This document shows positions 1 through 5,009 of a stretch of DNA of 5,009 bases, piece by piece. A program made the position numbers and the translations under genes. The DNA comes from Pseudomonadota bacterium (GTDB lineage: Bacteria > Pseudomonadota > Gammaproteobacteria > Steroidobacterales > Steroidobacteraceae): contig JAKBBE010000180.1 in assembly GCA_021826035.1 (NCBI GenBank), positions 1 through 5,009 of the forward strand, in the 5' to 3' direction. Below the pieces are notes generated by a model, which was not told the origin of the DNA, did not search any database, and was given only the letters and a program-made list of their open reading frames with translations. The number at the start of each line of letters is the position of its first letter. Within the stretch, counting starts at the first letter, position 1.

Positions 1-1
1 C

Positions 2-112
2 CACCCGTGGCGCGAGAATGTGAGTGCGGCGATGGATTCGGGCCCGGCGGCTCGCTATCCTTCAGTCAAAGACATCTTATCGGCACACATGAAGGTGGAG
101 CAGGGTGGCTAA
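2..112 (+). CDS. C-terminal end of an unidentified protein (5' part outside window)
   Basis: An open frame enters from the left edge and runs for 36 codons to a TAA at 110-112. The visible residues begin [14 protein letters not shown] and end KVEQGG. I do not recognise the family from this tail, which shows no motif, membrane segment or repeat. Its reality is supported by context: it is on the same strand as zwf, its stop lies 8 bp inside the zwf reading frame, and the zwf Shine-Dalgarno-like sequence lies within it. That arrangement is typical of co-transcribed, translationally coupled genes, so the product may belong to sugar-phosphate metabolism, but this is only inference from position. 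Codon third positions are less GC-biased than in zwf, so a chance open frame of this short length cannot be excluded. Confidence 0.6.
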   Translation, partial: HPWRENVSAAMDSGPAARYPSVKDILSAHMKVEQGG

Positions 113-1568
113 AGTACCCCTTGGCGTCGGTCCGCGGCGCCCGCAAGTCGTAGTTCTGTTCGGCGCCACGGGCGATCTGGCCCGGCGCAAGCTCCTCCCG
201 GGGCTGTTTCACCTGAGTATCGCCGGGTACATTCCCGGCTGCCGCATCATCGGGGTGTCCCTCGATGATCTCGACGCGGAGGGCTTCCGTCAGTTCGCGC
301 AGCGCGCAGTGACCGAATTCTCCACCCACCAGGCGAACCCCAAGGAGTGGGCCGAGTTCGCCGCCGGCATCGACTACGTGCCGCTCGGCGCCGGGGCCCC
401 GGCGCTCGCCGCCGCGGTGCAGCGCGCCGAGCTCGCGCTCTCCGGGGAGTGCCAGCGGCTGCACTACCTCAGCGTGCCGCCGAGTGCGGCGCTCTCGACG
501 GTGCGCCTGTTGAGCGAGGCGGGTCTGGTGAACCACTCGCGCATCATCATGGAGAAGCCCTTCGGCACCGACCTCGCCACTGCCCGCTCGCTCAACGAGA
601 AGCTGCACGAGGTGTTCGGCGAGGAGCAGATCTTCCGCATCGATCACTTCCTCGGCAAGGAGCCGGCGCAGAACATTCTCGCCTTCCGCTTCGCCAACGG
701 GTTGTTCGAGCCGATCTGGAACCGCAACTTCATCGAGCACGTGCAGATCGATGTGCCCGAGACGCTCGGACTCGACAAGCGCACGATCTTCTACGACTCG
801 ATCGGCGCATTTCGCGACATGGTGGTCACGCACCTGTTCCAGATCCTCGCCTTCGTCGCGATGGAGCCGCCGACGGCGCTCGAGCCGAACGCGATCAGCG
901 AGGAGAAGAACAAGGTCTTCCGCAGCATGCTGTCGATCCGGCCGCATGACGTGGTGCGTGGGCAATACAATGGGTATCGCGACGAGGAGGGCATCAGCCC
1001 GGAGTCCGATACCGAGACGTTCATTGCGCTGAAGTGCACCATCGACAACTGGCGCTGGGCCGGCGTGCCGTTTTACCTGCGCACCGGTAAACGCCTCGCC
1101 GAGGGCAAGCGCATCATCTCGATTGCGTTTCGCGAACCGCCGAAGAGCATGTTCCCGCCGGACTCCGGGGTCGGCGCGCAGGGCCCGGATCACCTCACGT
1201 TCGACCTGGCGGACGTCTCGAAGATGTCCCTGTCGTTCTACGGCAAGCGCCCGGGGCCGGGGATGCGCCTCGATAAGCTCAGTCTGCAGTTCGCCATGCA
1301 CGACACGGGGCTCGTCGGAGAGGTGCTCGAGGCCTACGAGCGGCTGATCCTCGATGCCATGCGCGGGGATCGCACGCTGTTCACCACGGCCGAGGGCATC
1401 GAGCGGCTCTGGGAGGTCTCCACGCCGCTGCTCGAGGCCCCGCCGCCGGTGCGCCTGTATGCGCCGGGCTCCTGGGGCCCGAACTCCATGCACCAGCTGA
1501 TCGCCCCGAACGCCTGGCGGCTGCCGTTCGAGCGGGGCTGGCGCGACCCGAACCGGGTCGGAAGCTGA
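105..1568 (+). CDS. zwf: Glucose-6-phosphate 1-dehydrogenase (Zwf)
   Basis: This cytoplasmic enzyme oxidises glucose 6-phosphate to 6-phosphogluconolactone with NADP+ (or NAD+), feeding the oxidative pentose phosphate and Entner-Doudoroff routes and supplying NADPH. The 487 residues match the usual family length of about 490. Seen in sequence: the N-terminal Rossmann dinucleotide-binding motif [11 protein letters not shown] (20-30), EKPFG (150-154), the active-site signature RIDHFLGKE (178-186) and RTGKRL (326-331), then the long C-terminal beta-sheet domain ending in a conserved tail (SWGPN..HQLIAP.AWRLPFE, about 456-477). D180, H181, K185 and H243 correspond to Asp177, His178, Lys182 and His240 of the Leuconostoc enzyme, each shifted by three. 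The catalytic-base segment reads [10 protein letters not shown] rather than the common RDM.QNHLLQ. The start is GTG at 105, preceded by AAGGTGGAG (92-100) and overlapping the previous gene by 8 bp. No closer start fits the NAD-binding fold, so GTG is preferred. Confidence 0.97.
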   Translation: MAKVPLGVGPRRPQVVVLFGATGDLARRKLLPGLFHLSIAGYIPGCRIIGVSLDDLDAEGFRQFAQRAVTEFSTHQANPKEWAEFAAGIDYVPLGAGAPALAAAVQRAELALSGECQRLHYLSVPPSAALSTVRLLSEAGLVNHSRIIMEKPFGTDLATARSLNEKLHEVFGEEQIFRIDHFLGKEPAQNILAFRFANGLFEPIWNRNFIEHVQIDVPETLGLDKRTIFYDSIGAFRDMVVTHLFQILAFVAMEPPTALEPNAISEEKNKVFRSMLSIRPHDVVRGQYNGYRDEEGISPESDTETFIALKCTIDNWRWAGVPFYLRTGKRLAEGKRIISIAFREPPKSMFPPDSGVGAQGPDHLTFDLADVSKMSLSFYGKRPGPGMRLDKLSLQFAMHDTGLVGEVLEAYERLILDAMRGDRTLFTTAEGIERLWEVSTPLLEAPPPVRLYAPGSWGPNSMHQLIAPNAWRLPFERGWRDPNRVGS

Positions 1569-1578
1569 GCAATCAAAA

Positions 1579-1598
1579 GGGGGAGCGTCCGCTCCCCC
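1579..1598 (+). terminator. GC-rich hairpin after zwf, weak intrinsic terminator candidate
   Basis: A perfect 8-bp stem (1579-1586 with 1591-1598, GGGGGAGC/GCTCCCCC) with a four-base GTCC loop starts 10 bp after the zwf stop. On the plus strand the hairpin has an A-run on its 5' side (1575-1578), but the nearest T-run (1610-1613) lies about 11 bases beyond the stem, so plus-strand termination may be inefficient. Read on the minus strand, the same stem is followed directly by TTTT. No minus-strand gene points into it here, so the zwf terminator reading is the natural one. Confidence 0.55.
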
Positions 1599-1611
1599 CA
1601 CCGACTGGATT

Positions 1612-1641
1612 TTCCGCTGGGGAACCCCCATAGCGTAAAAT
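1612..1641 (+). promoter_or_regulatory. Candidate sigma-70 promoter for the BI-1 family gene
   Basis: TAAAAT at 1636-1641 is a good -10 match, and it lies 28 bases before the ATG at 1669, giving a plausible short leader that contains the ribosome binding site. The matching -35 is poor: TTCCGC at 1612-1617 has an 18-base spacer and TTTTCC at 1610-1615 a 20-base spacer. The call therefore rests on the -10 and on position between the zwf hairpin and a gene with its own strong ribosome binding site. Confidence 0.3.
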
Positions 1642-1668
1642 GCGTCCAATCGATTCAGGAGGTATCAG

Positions 1669-2421
1669 ATGGCGTTTCAGTTTCGGCGATCCGGCAACCC
1701 CGGCTTGAACCAGAACACCTTCGGGCGGGTGCCGCGCGTCGGGTTCGGCGATCAGCCCATGACCGTGGCCGGCACAGTGAACAAGTCGTTCCTGCTGCTG
1801 GTCGTGATGATGGTGTGCGCGCTGTGGCCCTGGTCGCAGGCGAGCGCCGGCAACCTGCAGGCCGCCAGCGGCCTGATGACCGTCGGGGCCATCGGCGGGT
1901 TCATCCTGGCGTTGATCATCAGCTTCAAGCCCACCACTGCCCCGTATCTGGCGCTGCCCTATGCGGCGCTCGAAGGCGTCGTGCTCGGGGGCATCTCGGC
2001 GGTGTTCGAGCAGCGCTATCCGGGCATCGCGATCCAGGCGATCGGCGCGACGTTTGCGGTCACCCTGGTGATGCTCACCCTGTACCGCACGCGCGTGATC
2101 CGGGTGACCGAGCGGCTGCGGGCCGTGGTCATGGGCGCGATGTTCGGCATCGTGCTGCTGTACGTCGGGGCCTGGATCCTCTCGTTCTTCCACTTCGCGG
2201 TGCCGTTCATCAACGGGGGCGGCCCGCTCGGCATCGGGTTCTCGATCCTGGTCGTGGGCGTGGCGGCGTTCATGCTGTTGCTCGACTTCGACATGATCGA
2301 GCAGGGCGCGGCGCAAGGGGCCCCGCAGTACATGGAGTGGTACGGCGCCTTCGGTCTGATGGTGACCCTGGTGTGGATGTACGTGGAGATGCTGCGCCTG
2401 ATGGCGAAGCTGCGCGAGTGA
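1669..2421 (+). CDS. Bax inhibitor-1/YccA family integral membrane protein
   Basis: The 250-residue product is a polytopic inner-membrane protein of the Bax inhibitor-1 (UPF0005/YccA-like) superfamily, closest in feel to the bacterial branch with an N-terminal NP.LN...F motif (here 10-18) and TVNKS before the first helix. Seven hydrophobic segments are visible at about 38-55, 68-86, 95-113, 118-139, 152-174, 186-206 and 223-245. Acidic residues that the family keeps inside helices are present: E102 in segment 3, the LDFD..E cluster (D206, D208, E211) at the end of segment 6, and E240 in segment 7. Characterised relatives such as Bacillus YetJ are pH-sensitive calcium leak channels and E. coli YccA inhibits the FtsH protease; which role, if any, applies here is unknown. 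The start is firm: AGGAGG at 1657-1662 lies six bases before the ATG. It is followed by two hairpins, so it is probably monocistronic or read through weakly into yheU. Confidence 0.9.
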   Translation: MAFQFRRSGNPGLNQNTFGRVPRVGFGDQPMTVAGTVNKSFLLLVVMMVCALWPWSQASAGNLQAASGLMTVGAIGGFILALIISFKPTTAPYLALPYAALEGVVLGGISAVFEQRYPGIAIQAIGATFAVTLVMLTLYRTRVIRVTERLRAVVMGAMFGIVLLYVGAWILSFFHFAVPFINGGGPLGIGFSILVVGVAAFMLLLDFDMIEQGAAQGAPQYMEWYGAFGLMVTLVWMYVEMLRLMAKLRE

Positions 2422-2427
2422 ACGGGT

Positions 2428-2455
2428 GCCGCGGTGCGCTGGACGTCACCGCGGC
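2428..2455 (+). repeat. Perfect 9-bp inverted repeat just after the BI-1 gene
   Basis: GCCGCGGTG (2428-2436) pairs exactly with CACCGCGGC (2447-2455) around a 10-base loop. It begins 7 bases after the stop codon. No T-run follows, so it is not a standard intrinsic terminator by itself. It could stabilise the 3' end of the transcript or act with the second hairpin 15 bases downstream. Confidence 0.5.
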
Positions 2456-2469
2456 CTCCAGTTGAGACG

Positions 2470-2503
2470 AACCGCCGCGCGCCCGTCCGGGTGCGCGGCG
2501 GTT
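2470..2503 (+). terminator. Strong intrinsic terminator between the BI-1 gene and yheU
   Basis: An uninterrupted 11-bp stem (AACCGCCGCGC at 2470-2480 with GCGCGGCGGTT at 2493-2503) can continue inward by a G-T pair and three more C-G pairs (2482-2484 with 2489-2491), leaving a four-base GTCC loop. The 3' arm runs into TTT (2502-2504), and a second TTT follows at 2508-2510. This is the best terminator structure in the window. It lies only 7 bases before the G-run that serves as the yheU ribosome binding site. Confidence 0.8.
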
Positions 2504-2519
2504 TGCATTTGGGGGATGA

Positions 2520-2780
2520 ATGGACGACGGAACGCCGCTTGAGCCGGTGGAAGTGCCCTACACGGCGCTCTCACCCGAGGCGCTGCGCGGGGTGATCGAA
2601 GCCTTCGTGCTGCGCGAAGGCACCGATTACGGGGAGCGCGAGTACACGCTCGAACAGAAATGCGCCGCCGTGCTCGCCCAGCTGCAGCGCGGCGAGGCGC
2701 GCATTTTCTACGATCCTGAAACCGAATCCGTGACCCTCAGTGCGCAGGCCGACGCCCTGCGGCGCCGGCCTGCGAGCTGA
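2520..2780 (+). CDS. yheU: YheU family protein (UPF0270)
   Basis: This small soluble protein of 86 residues belongs to the uncharacterised UPF0270/YheU family. The diagnostic block SPEALRGVIEAFVLREGTDYG falls at 18-38, followed by YTLEQK (42-47), a helix with QL..GEA (54-60), and a short strand region (RIFYDPETESVTL). E. coli YheU is about 72 residues; this one has a few extra residues at each end, including an Arg-rich tail (RRRPAS). No biochemical role is established. In E. coli yheU sits beside yheT (an alpha/beta hydrolase gene) and prkB. Here it converges on an alpha/beta hydrolase of a different type, which may be coincidence. The start at 2520 has GGGGGA (2511-2516) only three bases upstream, a tight but usable spacing; no later in-frame start keeps the N-terminal VPY...SPE segment. 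There is almost no room for a promoter of its own after the preceding terminator. Confidence 0.88.
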   Translation: MDDGTPLEPVEVPYTALSPEALRGVIEAFVLREGTDYGEREYTLEQKCAAVLAQLQRGEARIFYDPETESVTLSAQADALRRRPAS

Positions 2781-2793
2781 GTTCGGCGGCGCC
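2761..2793. terminator. Hairpin spanning the convergent gene ends, weak candidate
   Basis: GGCGCCG (2761-2767) pairs with CGGCGCC (2787-2793) across a 19-base loop that contains the yheU stop; the right arm ends next to the stop codon of the minus-strand hydrolase. Being symmetrical, it could act on transcripts from both sides, but there is no T-run on either strand and the loop is long. In DNA this GC-rich it may be chance. Confidence 0.2.
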
Positions 2794-3510
2794 TCAGCGC
2801 AGCACTTCCTCCAGGAACTGGCGCAGCGCCTGCCACGAGCGCCGGTCGGCCGCCTCGTCATAGGCCATGCCGTTCGCCCGGTCGTTGGCATGCGGGTTGG
2901 TGAACGCATGCAGCGTGTTGCCGAAGGCGTGCAACTGCCAGTCCGCACCGGCGGCCGTGAACTCCTGGGCCACCGCGAGCACATCCTCCGGCGGGGCCAT
3001 CGGGTCATCGTAGCCGTGCAGGATGAGCACCTTGGAGTGCACCTTGTGCGCCGGCAGACCGTTCGGCTTCAGCAGGCCGTGGAAGCTCGCCACGCCGCGC
3101 ACGTCCGCGCCGCTGCGGGCGAGGTCGAGCACGCACAGGCCGCCGAAGCAAAAGCCCATCGCCGCCACGCGGCGCGCGTCGACCTGCGGCTGCGCGCGCA
3201 GCGTCTCGAGCCCGCTCGTGATGCGCCGGGCGAGCAACTTGCGCTCCTGCATGAGCGGGGTGATCAGCGCCTGGCACTGCTCGGTGGTCTCGCCGCGCTT
3301 GCCCTTGCCGAACATGTCGAGCGCGAACGTCGCATAGCCGTGCCAGGCGAGCCGGCGCGCCTTGCGCTCGACGAATTCGTCGCGTCCGTTCCATGCGTGG
3401 CTGATCAGCACGGCCGGCAGCGGGCCGGGGCGGGCATCGTCGTAGCAGAAAAAGCCCTCGAGGACGGTCGAGCCCTCGCGGTATTCGATCAGCTGTTCCC
3501 GTATGGCCAT
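2794..3510 (-). CDS. Dienelactone hydrolase family protein (alpha/beta hydrolase)
   Basis: A soluble alpha/beta-hydrolase of the dienelactone hydrolase family, which cleaves lactones or carboxylic esters with a Cys-Asp-His triad; the physiological substrate here is unknown. Numbered from the upstream ATG at 3519 (241 residues): an N-terminal strand region, the oxyanion-loop area HAWNGRDEF (41-49), GYATFALDMFGKG (61-73), the nucleophile elbow GFCFGG (122-127, C124), HGYDDP (168-173, D172) and LHAFTNP (203-209, H204). All three catalytic residues are present and the length is normal. Two starts are possible. GGAG (3520-3523) touches the ATG at 3519 with no spacing but lies nine bases before the ATG at 3510, which also gives the family-like beginning MAIREQLIEYREG; I therefore place the start at 3510 (238 residues). 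It is not next to catechol or other aromatic-degradation genes, so a role in chlorocatechol breakdown should not be assumed. Confidence 0.92.
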   Translation of the reverse strand: MAIREQLIEYREGSTVLEGFFCYDDARPGPLPAVLISHAWNGRDEFVERKARRLAWHGYATFALDMFGKGKRGETTEQCQALITPLMQERKLLARRITSGLETLRAQPQVDARRVAAMGFCFGGLCVLDLARSGADVRGVASFHGLLKPNGLPAHKVHSKVLILHGYDDPMAPPEDVLAVAQEFTAAGADWQLHAFGNTLHAFTNPHANDRANGMAYDEAADRRSWQALRQFLEEVLR

Positions 3511-3605
3511 GATCTTCATCTCCAGAGGATTGCGCAGGGGGAGGCGGGAGTTTACCCCGGCCGGCCAATTGTGCGCCCGAAGGATGCTTGTTACGCTTCC
3601 TGGCC
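3511..3605. promoter_or_regulatory. Divergent intergenic region, hydrolase gene / carbonic anhydrase gene
   Basis: The roughly 95 bases between the two chosen start codons must hold the promoters of both divergent genes, at least in part. I could not find a convincing -35/-10 pair on either strand: TTGCGC (3530-3535) with TTTACC or TTACCC (3551-3557) on the plus strand is poor. A palindromic GGCCGGCC lies at 3559-3566. GAAGGA at 3579-3584 is the only ribosome-binding-like sequence on the plus strand and is close to a TTG at 3588. Confidence 0.35.
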
Positions 3606-4229
3606 ATGGTTACCGCACAGCACGCCCTGCAGCGCCTGAAAGAGGGCAATCGCCGCTTCGTCGAGCGGGTCCGCAATCACGAGGCCGCCCTCGGGGCCTC
3701 GCCGCAGATCCACCTCACTCAGGAGCAGCAGCCCTTTGCCATCGTGCTCGGCTGCTCGGATTCCCGAGTGCCGGCGGAACTGGTGTTCGATCAGGGGCTC
3801 GGGGACCTGTTCGTGATCCGCGTGGCCGGCAACATCGTGGCGCCGTCCCTGATCGGCAGCGTCGAGTTCGCCGCCGAGCAGTTCGGGACCCGCCTCGTGG
3901 TGGTGCTCGGGCACTCGCGCTGCGGAGCGATCCAGGCGACGCTCGAGCAGCTGCGCCGGCCGGCGGAGAACCAGTCGCCGAACATCCGCTCCATCGTCGA
4001 TCGGGTACGCCCGTCGATCGAAGGATTGCTCAGGACCGATCTGCGCAACGATGAGGATGCGCTCGTGCGTCAGGCCGTACGGGCCAACGTCGGGGTGTCG
4101 GTCAGCCACCTGCGCTACGGGTCGGACGTTCTCGAACGACTCATCCAGAACGATGGGCTCGCGGTGGTCGGCGCGGAGTACTCGCTCGAGACGGGCGAGG
4201 TCGATTTTTTCGACGGCGTCGTGACGTAG
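3606..4229 (+). CDS. Beta-class carbonic anhydrase
   Basis: This enzyme interconverts CO2 and bicarbonate in the cytoplasm, supplying bicarbonate to carboxylases or aiding pH balance. Counting from the ATG at 3606 the product has 207 residues, normal for the family. The zinc site is complete: C50 and D52 in GCSDSRV (49-55), with R54 forming the Asp-Arg dyad, then H103 and C106 in GHSRCGA (102-108). The N-terminal helix TAQHALQRLKEGNRRFV (3-19) and the segments FVIRVAGNIV (69-78) and GSVEFAAEQFGTRLVVVLGH (84-103) are typical of the beta class. The start is uncertain. The ATG at 3606 gives the family's usual beginning but lacks a clear ribosome binding site; a TTG at 3588, three bases after GAAGGA (3579-3584), would add six residues (MLRFLA). 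There is no adjacent sulfate/bicarbonate transporter, nitrile-hydratase or cyanate gene in view, so its client pathway cannot be named. Confidence 0.95.
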   Translation: MVTAQHALQRLKEGNRRFVERVRNHEAALGASPQIHLTQEQQPFAIVLGCSDSRVPAELVFDQGLGDLFVIRVAGNIVAPSLIGSVEFAAEQFGTRLVVVLGHSRCGAIQATLEQLRRPAENQSPNIRSIVDRVRPSIEGLLRTDLRNDEDALVRQAVRANVGVSVSHLRYGSDVLERLIQNDGLAVVGAEYSLETGEVDFFDGVVT

Positions 4230-4390
4230 TCCTCCGCTGTGGCACGGCCCGCCCTGCGGGCCGCGACGCGCAAGTGTGCCGCGCGAGCGAGCGGGCGCGA
4301 TCTGACTGGCGCTTCTTCGCACGGCTCACTCCAGGCTCATGCCAGCACGAGCAGGCGGGCCATCAGAGCCGGCTGTTCAGGCGAGGCGTC
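4230..4390. other. Non-coding convergent gap between carbonic anhydrase and coiled-coil genes
   Basis: I see no credible gene here; open frames that cross it are antisense extensions of the coiled-coil gene. It separates two genes that point at each other. It holds one strong hairpin (4245-4263, listed separately). A weaker one, best on the minus strand, pairs 4335-4341 with 4346-4352 around a four-base loop with one G-T pair. Neither has a T-run. Confidence 0.6.
4245..4263 (+). terminator. GC hairpin after carbonic anhydrase, candidate terminator
   Basis: An 8-bp perfect stem (CGGCCCGC at 4245-4252 with GCGGGCCG at 4256-4263) has a three-base CCT loop and begins 15 bases after the stop codon. 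No T-run follows, so it may mark a transcript end protected by structure or a Rho-dependent end rather than a classical intrinsic terminator. Confidence 0.4.
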
Positions 4391-4954
4391 TCACCCGATC
4401 CACCCGAACCCGCGCAGCATGACGCCGAGGAGCGCCAGAAACAGCGTGACCATCAGGCTGAGCATGGCCCATTCGCGTTTGAGCATCCGGGTGGCCAGGG
4501 CGGCGATTTCGGTGCGCAATTCTGAAAAGCCGGTCTGAGTTTCAGTTCGGAGGGCCTTGACCTCGCCGTGCATCTCGGCCCGCACGGCCTTGAACTCGGC
4601 TTGCATCTCGGCGCGTACGGCCTTGAACCCGTCCTGCATCTCGGCCCGCACGGCCTTGAACTCGGCTTGCATCTCGGCTCGCACGGCCTTGAACTCACCT
4701 TGCATCTCGGTGCGCACGGCCTTGAACTCGTCCTTCATCTCGGTTCGGATGGAGATCTGGCCGTCATCCAACTTTGCGTCGAGAGACTTCAGGTCATCAT
4801 GAGTTTCGGTGCGGTGTTTCGAGAACTCATCCCGCATCTGTCTCAGGTCAATCTTGATATCCCGGACGTCCGTCTGAATGTGCGCGACGTCGGATTCGAG
4901 TCTGGCGAGCCTGGTGTCGAAGGAATCGGTCATGTCGTGTGCTGCAACGGCCAT
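4391..4954 (-). CDS. Hendecad-repeat coiled-coil protein with C-terminal membrane anchor
   Basis: I do not recognise a named family for this 187-residue protein. Residues 1-41 are charged and helical (for example RLARLESDVAHIQTDVR, 15-31). From 42 to 151 the chain falls into ten consecutive 11-residue units; those at 75-129 are almost identical, with consensus xEFKAVRAEMQ. Hydrophobic residues at unit positions 3, 6 and 10 give the 3-4-4 spacing of a hendecad coiled coil. A single hydrophobic helix (about 162-180, WAMLSLMVTLFLALLGVML) follows the basic LKRE and precedes a short tail RGFGWIG. There is no signal peptide, so a tail-anchored inner-membrane protein with a long cytoplasmic, probably oligomeric rod is likely. 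The overall plan resembles DUF1640-like, XhlA-like and Borrelia Bdr proteins, but that is resemblance of architecture, not proof of kinship. The ATG at 4954 has GGAG (4961-4964) six bases upstream; a second Met at residue 8 lacks such a site. Confidence 0.85.
   Translation of the reverse strand: MAVAAHDMTDSFDTRLARLESDVAHIQTDVRDIKIDLRQMRDEFSKHRTETHDDLKSLDAKLDDGQISIRTEMKDEFKAVRTEMQGEFKAVRAEMQAEFKAVRAEMQDGFKAVRAEMQAEFKAVRAEMHGEVKALRTETQTGFSELRTEIAALATRMLKREWAMLSLMVTLFLALLGVMLRGFGWIG
4571..4735 (-). repeat. Five in-frame 33-bp tandem repeats within the coiled-coil gene
   Basis: Direct units begin at 4571, 4604, 4637, 4670 and 4703 (plus-strand reading, each starting CATCTCGG), and a diverged sixth begins at 4736. 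The units at 4571-4603 and 4637-4669 are identical over all 33 bases although another unit with several differences separates them. The remaining units differ at a handful of positions. Each unit encodes one 11-residue hendecad, so loss or gain of units keeps the reading frame. Similarity at the protein level continues beyond the DNA repeat on both sides, showing an old repeat with a recently homogenised core. Confidence 0.92.
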
Positions 4955-4972
4955 GGGTGTCTCCAGGGCCCA

Positions 4973-5001
4973 GAAATAGACCTAACATGATCCGGTGTCA
5001 A
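4973..5001 (-). promoter_or_regulatory. Candidate sigma-70 promoter for the coiled-coil gene
   Basis: On the minus strand a consensus -35 TTGACA (4996-5001) is followed after exactly 17 bases by TATTTC (4973-4978), a -10 that keeps only the first three consensus bases. Transcription would begin near 4966, leaving a leader of about 12 bases that just includes the GGAG at 4961-4964. The perfect -35 and spacing are persuasive; the weak -10 and very short leader are not. Confidence 0.45.
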
Positions 5002-5009
5002 TCAAATTT

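Noticed and set aside
66..1649. A 527-codon open frame on the minus strand covering all of zwf
   Set aside because: It is antisense to a gene with full catalytic motifs, its translation is Arg/Glu/His-rich and low in complexity, and such frames are expected opposite GC-rich codon-biased genes.
2794..3510. Hydrolase as part of an aromatic or chlorocatechol degradation cluster
   Set aside because: No dioxygenase, cycloisomerase or regulator gene lies nearby, and many family members are general hydrolases.
2740..3639. A 299-codon plus-strand open frame opposite the hydrolase
   Set aside because: It mirrors the minus-strand dienelactone hydrolase, which has the complete Cys-Asp-His motif set; its own translation is Arg/Ala-rich with no recognisable domain.
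3591..4322. A 243-codon minus-strand open frame opposite the carbonic anhydrase
   Set aside because: It is antisense to a clear carbonic anhydrase and has no motif or plausible composition of its own.
4239..4538. A 99-codon plus-strand open frame crossing the convergent gap
   Set aside because: It begins in the hairpin after carbonic anhydrase, lacks a ribosome binding site, and most of it is antisense to the 3' end of the coiled-coil gene.
4571..4768. Regular direct repeats suggesting a CRISPR array
   Set aside because: The 33-bp units abut with no spacers between them and encode an in-frame protein repeat; no cas gene is present.
4568..4990. Plus-strand open frames with repeating HLGPHGLEL or ISARTALNS units
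   Set aside because: Any frame of a 33-bp repeat that lacks a stop stays open and looks repetitive. The minus-strand frame has the ribosome binding site, candidate promoter, coherent hendecad pattern and membrane anchor.

Overview
The window is about 5 kb of GC-rich chromosomal DNA with dense, ordinary bacterial gene packing. A YheU (UPF0270) protein, a family I know mainly from Gammaproteobacteria, together with strong G/C bias at third codon positions, suggests a high-GC gammaproteobacterium. The species cannot be told from the sequence. I see no insertion sequence, phage gene, tRNA, rRNA or CRISPR array.

Layout, left to right. (1) The last 36 codons of an unidentified plus-strand gene overlap by 8 bp the GTG start of zwf (glucose-6-phosphate dehydrogenase), so the two are probably co-transcribed and translationally coupled. 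A GC-rich hairpin follows zwf. (2) A seven-helix Bax inhibitor-1/YccA-family membrane protein has a strong ribosome binding site of its own. It is followed by two successive perfect hairpins, the second a good intrinsic terminator. (3) A small yheU gene starts only 16 bp after that terminator and converges, 13 bp apart, on (4) a minus-strand dienelactone-hydrolase-family enzyme. (5) Divergent from the hydrolase is a beta-class carbonic anhydrase on the plus strand. (6) After about 160 bp of non-coding DNA comes a minus-strand gene for a membrane-anchored coiled-coil protein built from 11-residue repeats, encoded by nearly identical 33-bp DNA units, with a candidate promoter at the right edge of the window.

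Apart from the zwf pair, the genes look like independent housekeeping or accessory metabolic units: NADPH supply through the oxidative pentose phosphate/Entner-Doudoroff entry step, CO2/bicarbonate interconversion, a carboxylic-ester or lactone hydrolase, and a membrane protein. Nothing links them into one pathway. I do not find a convincing undescribed multi-gene system. The parts most worth a second look are the repeat-built coiled-coil gene and the tandem hairpins in front of yheU.
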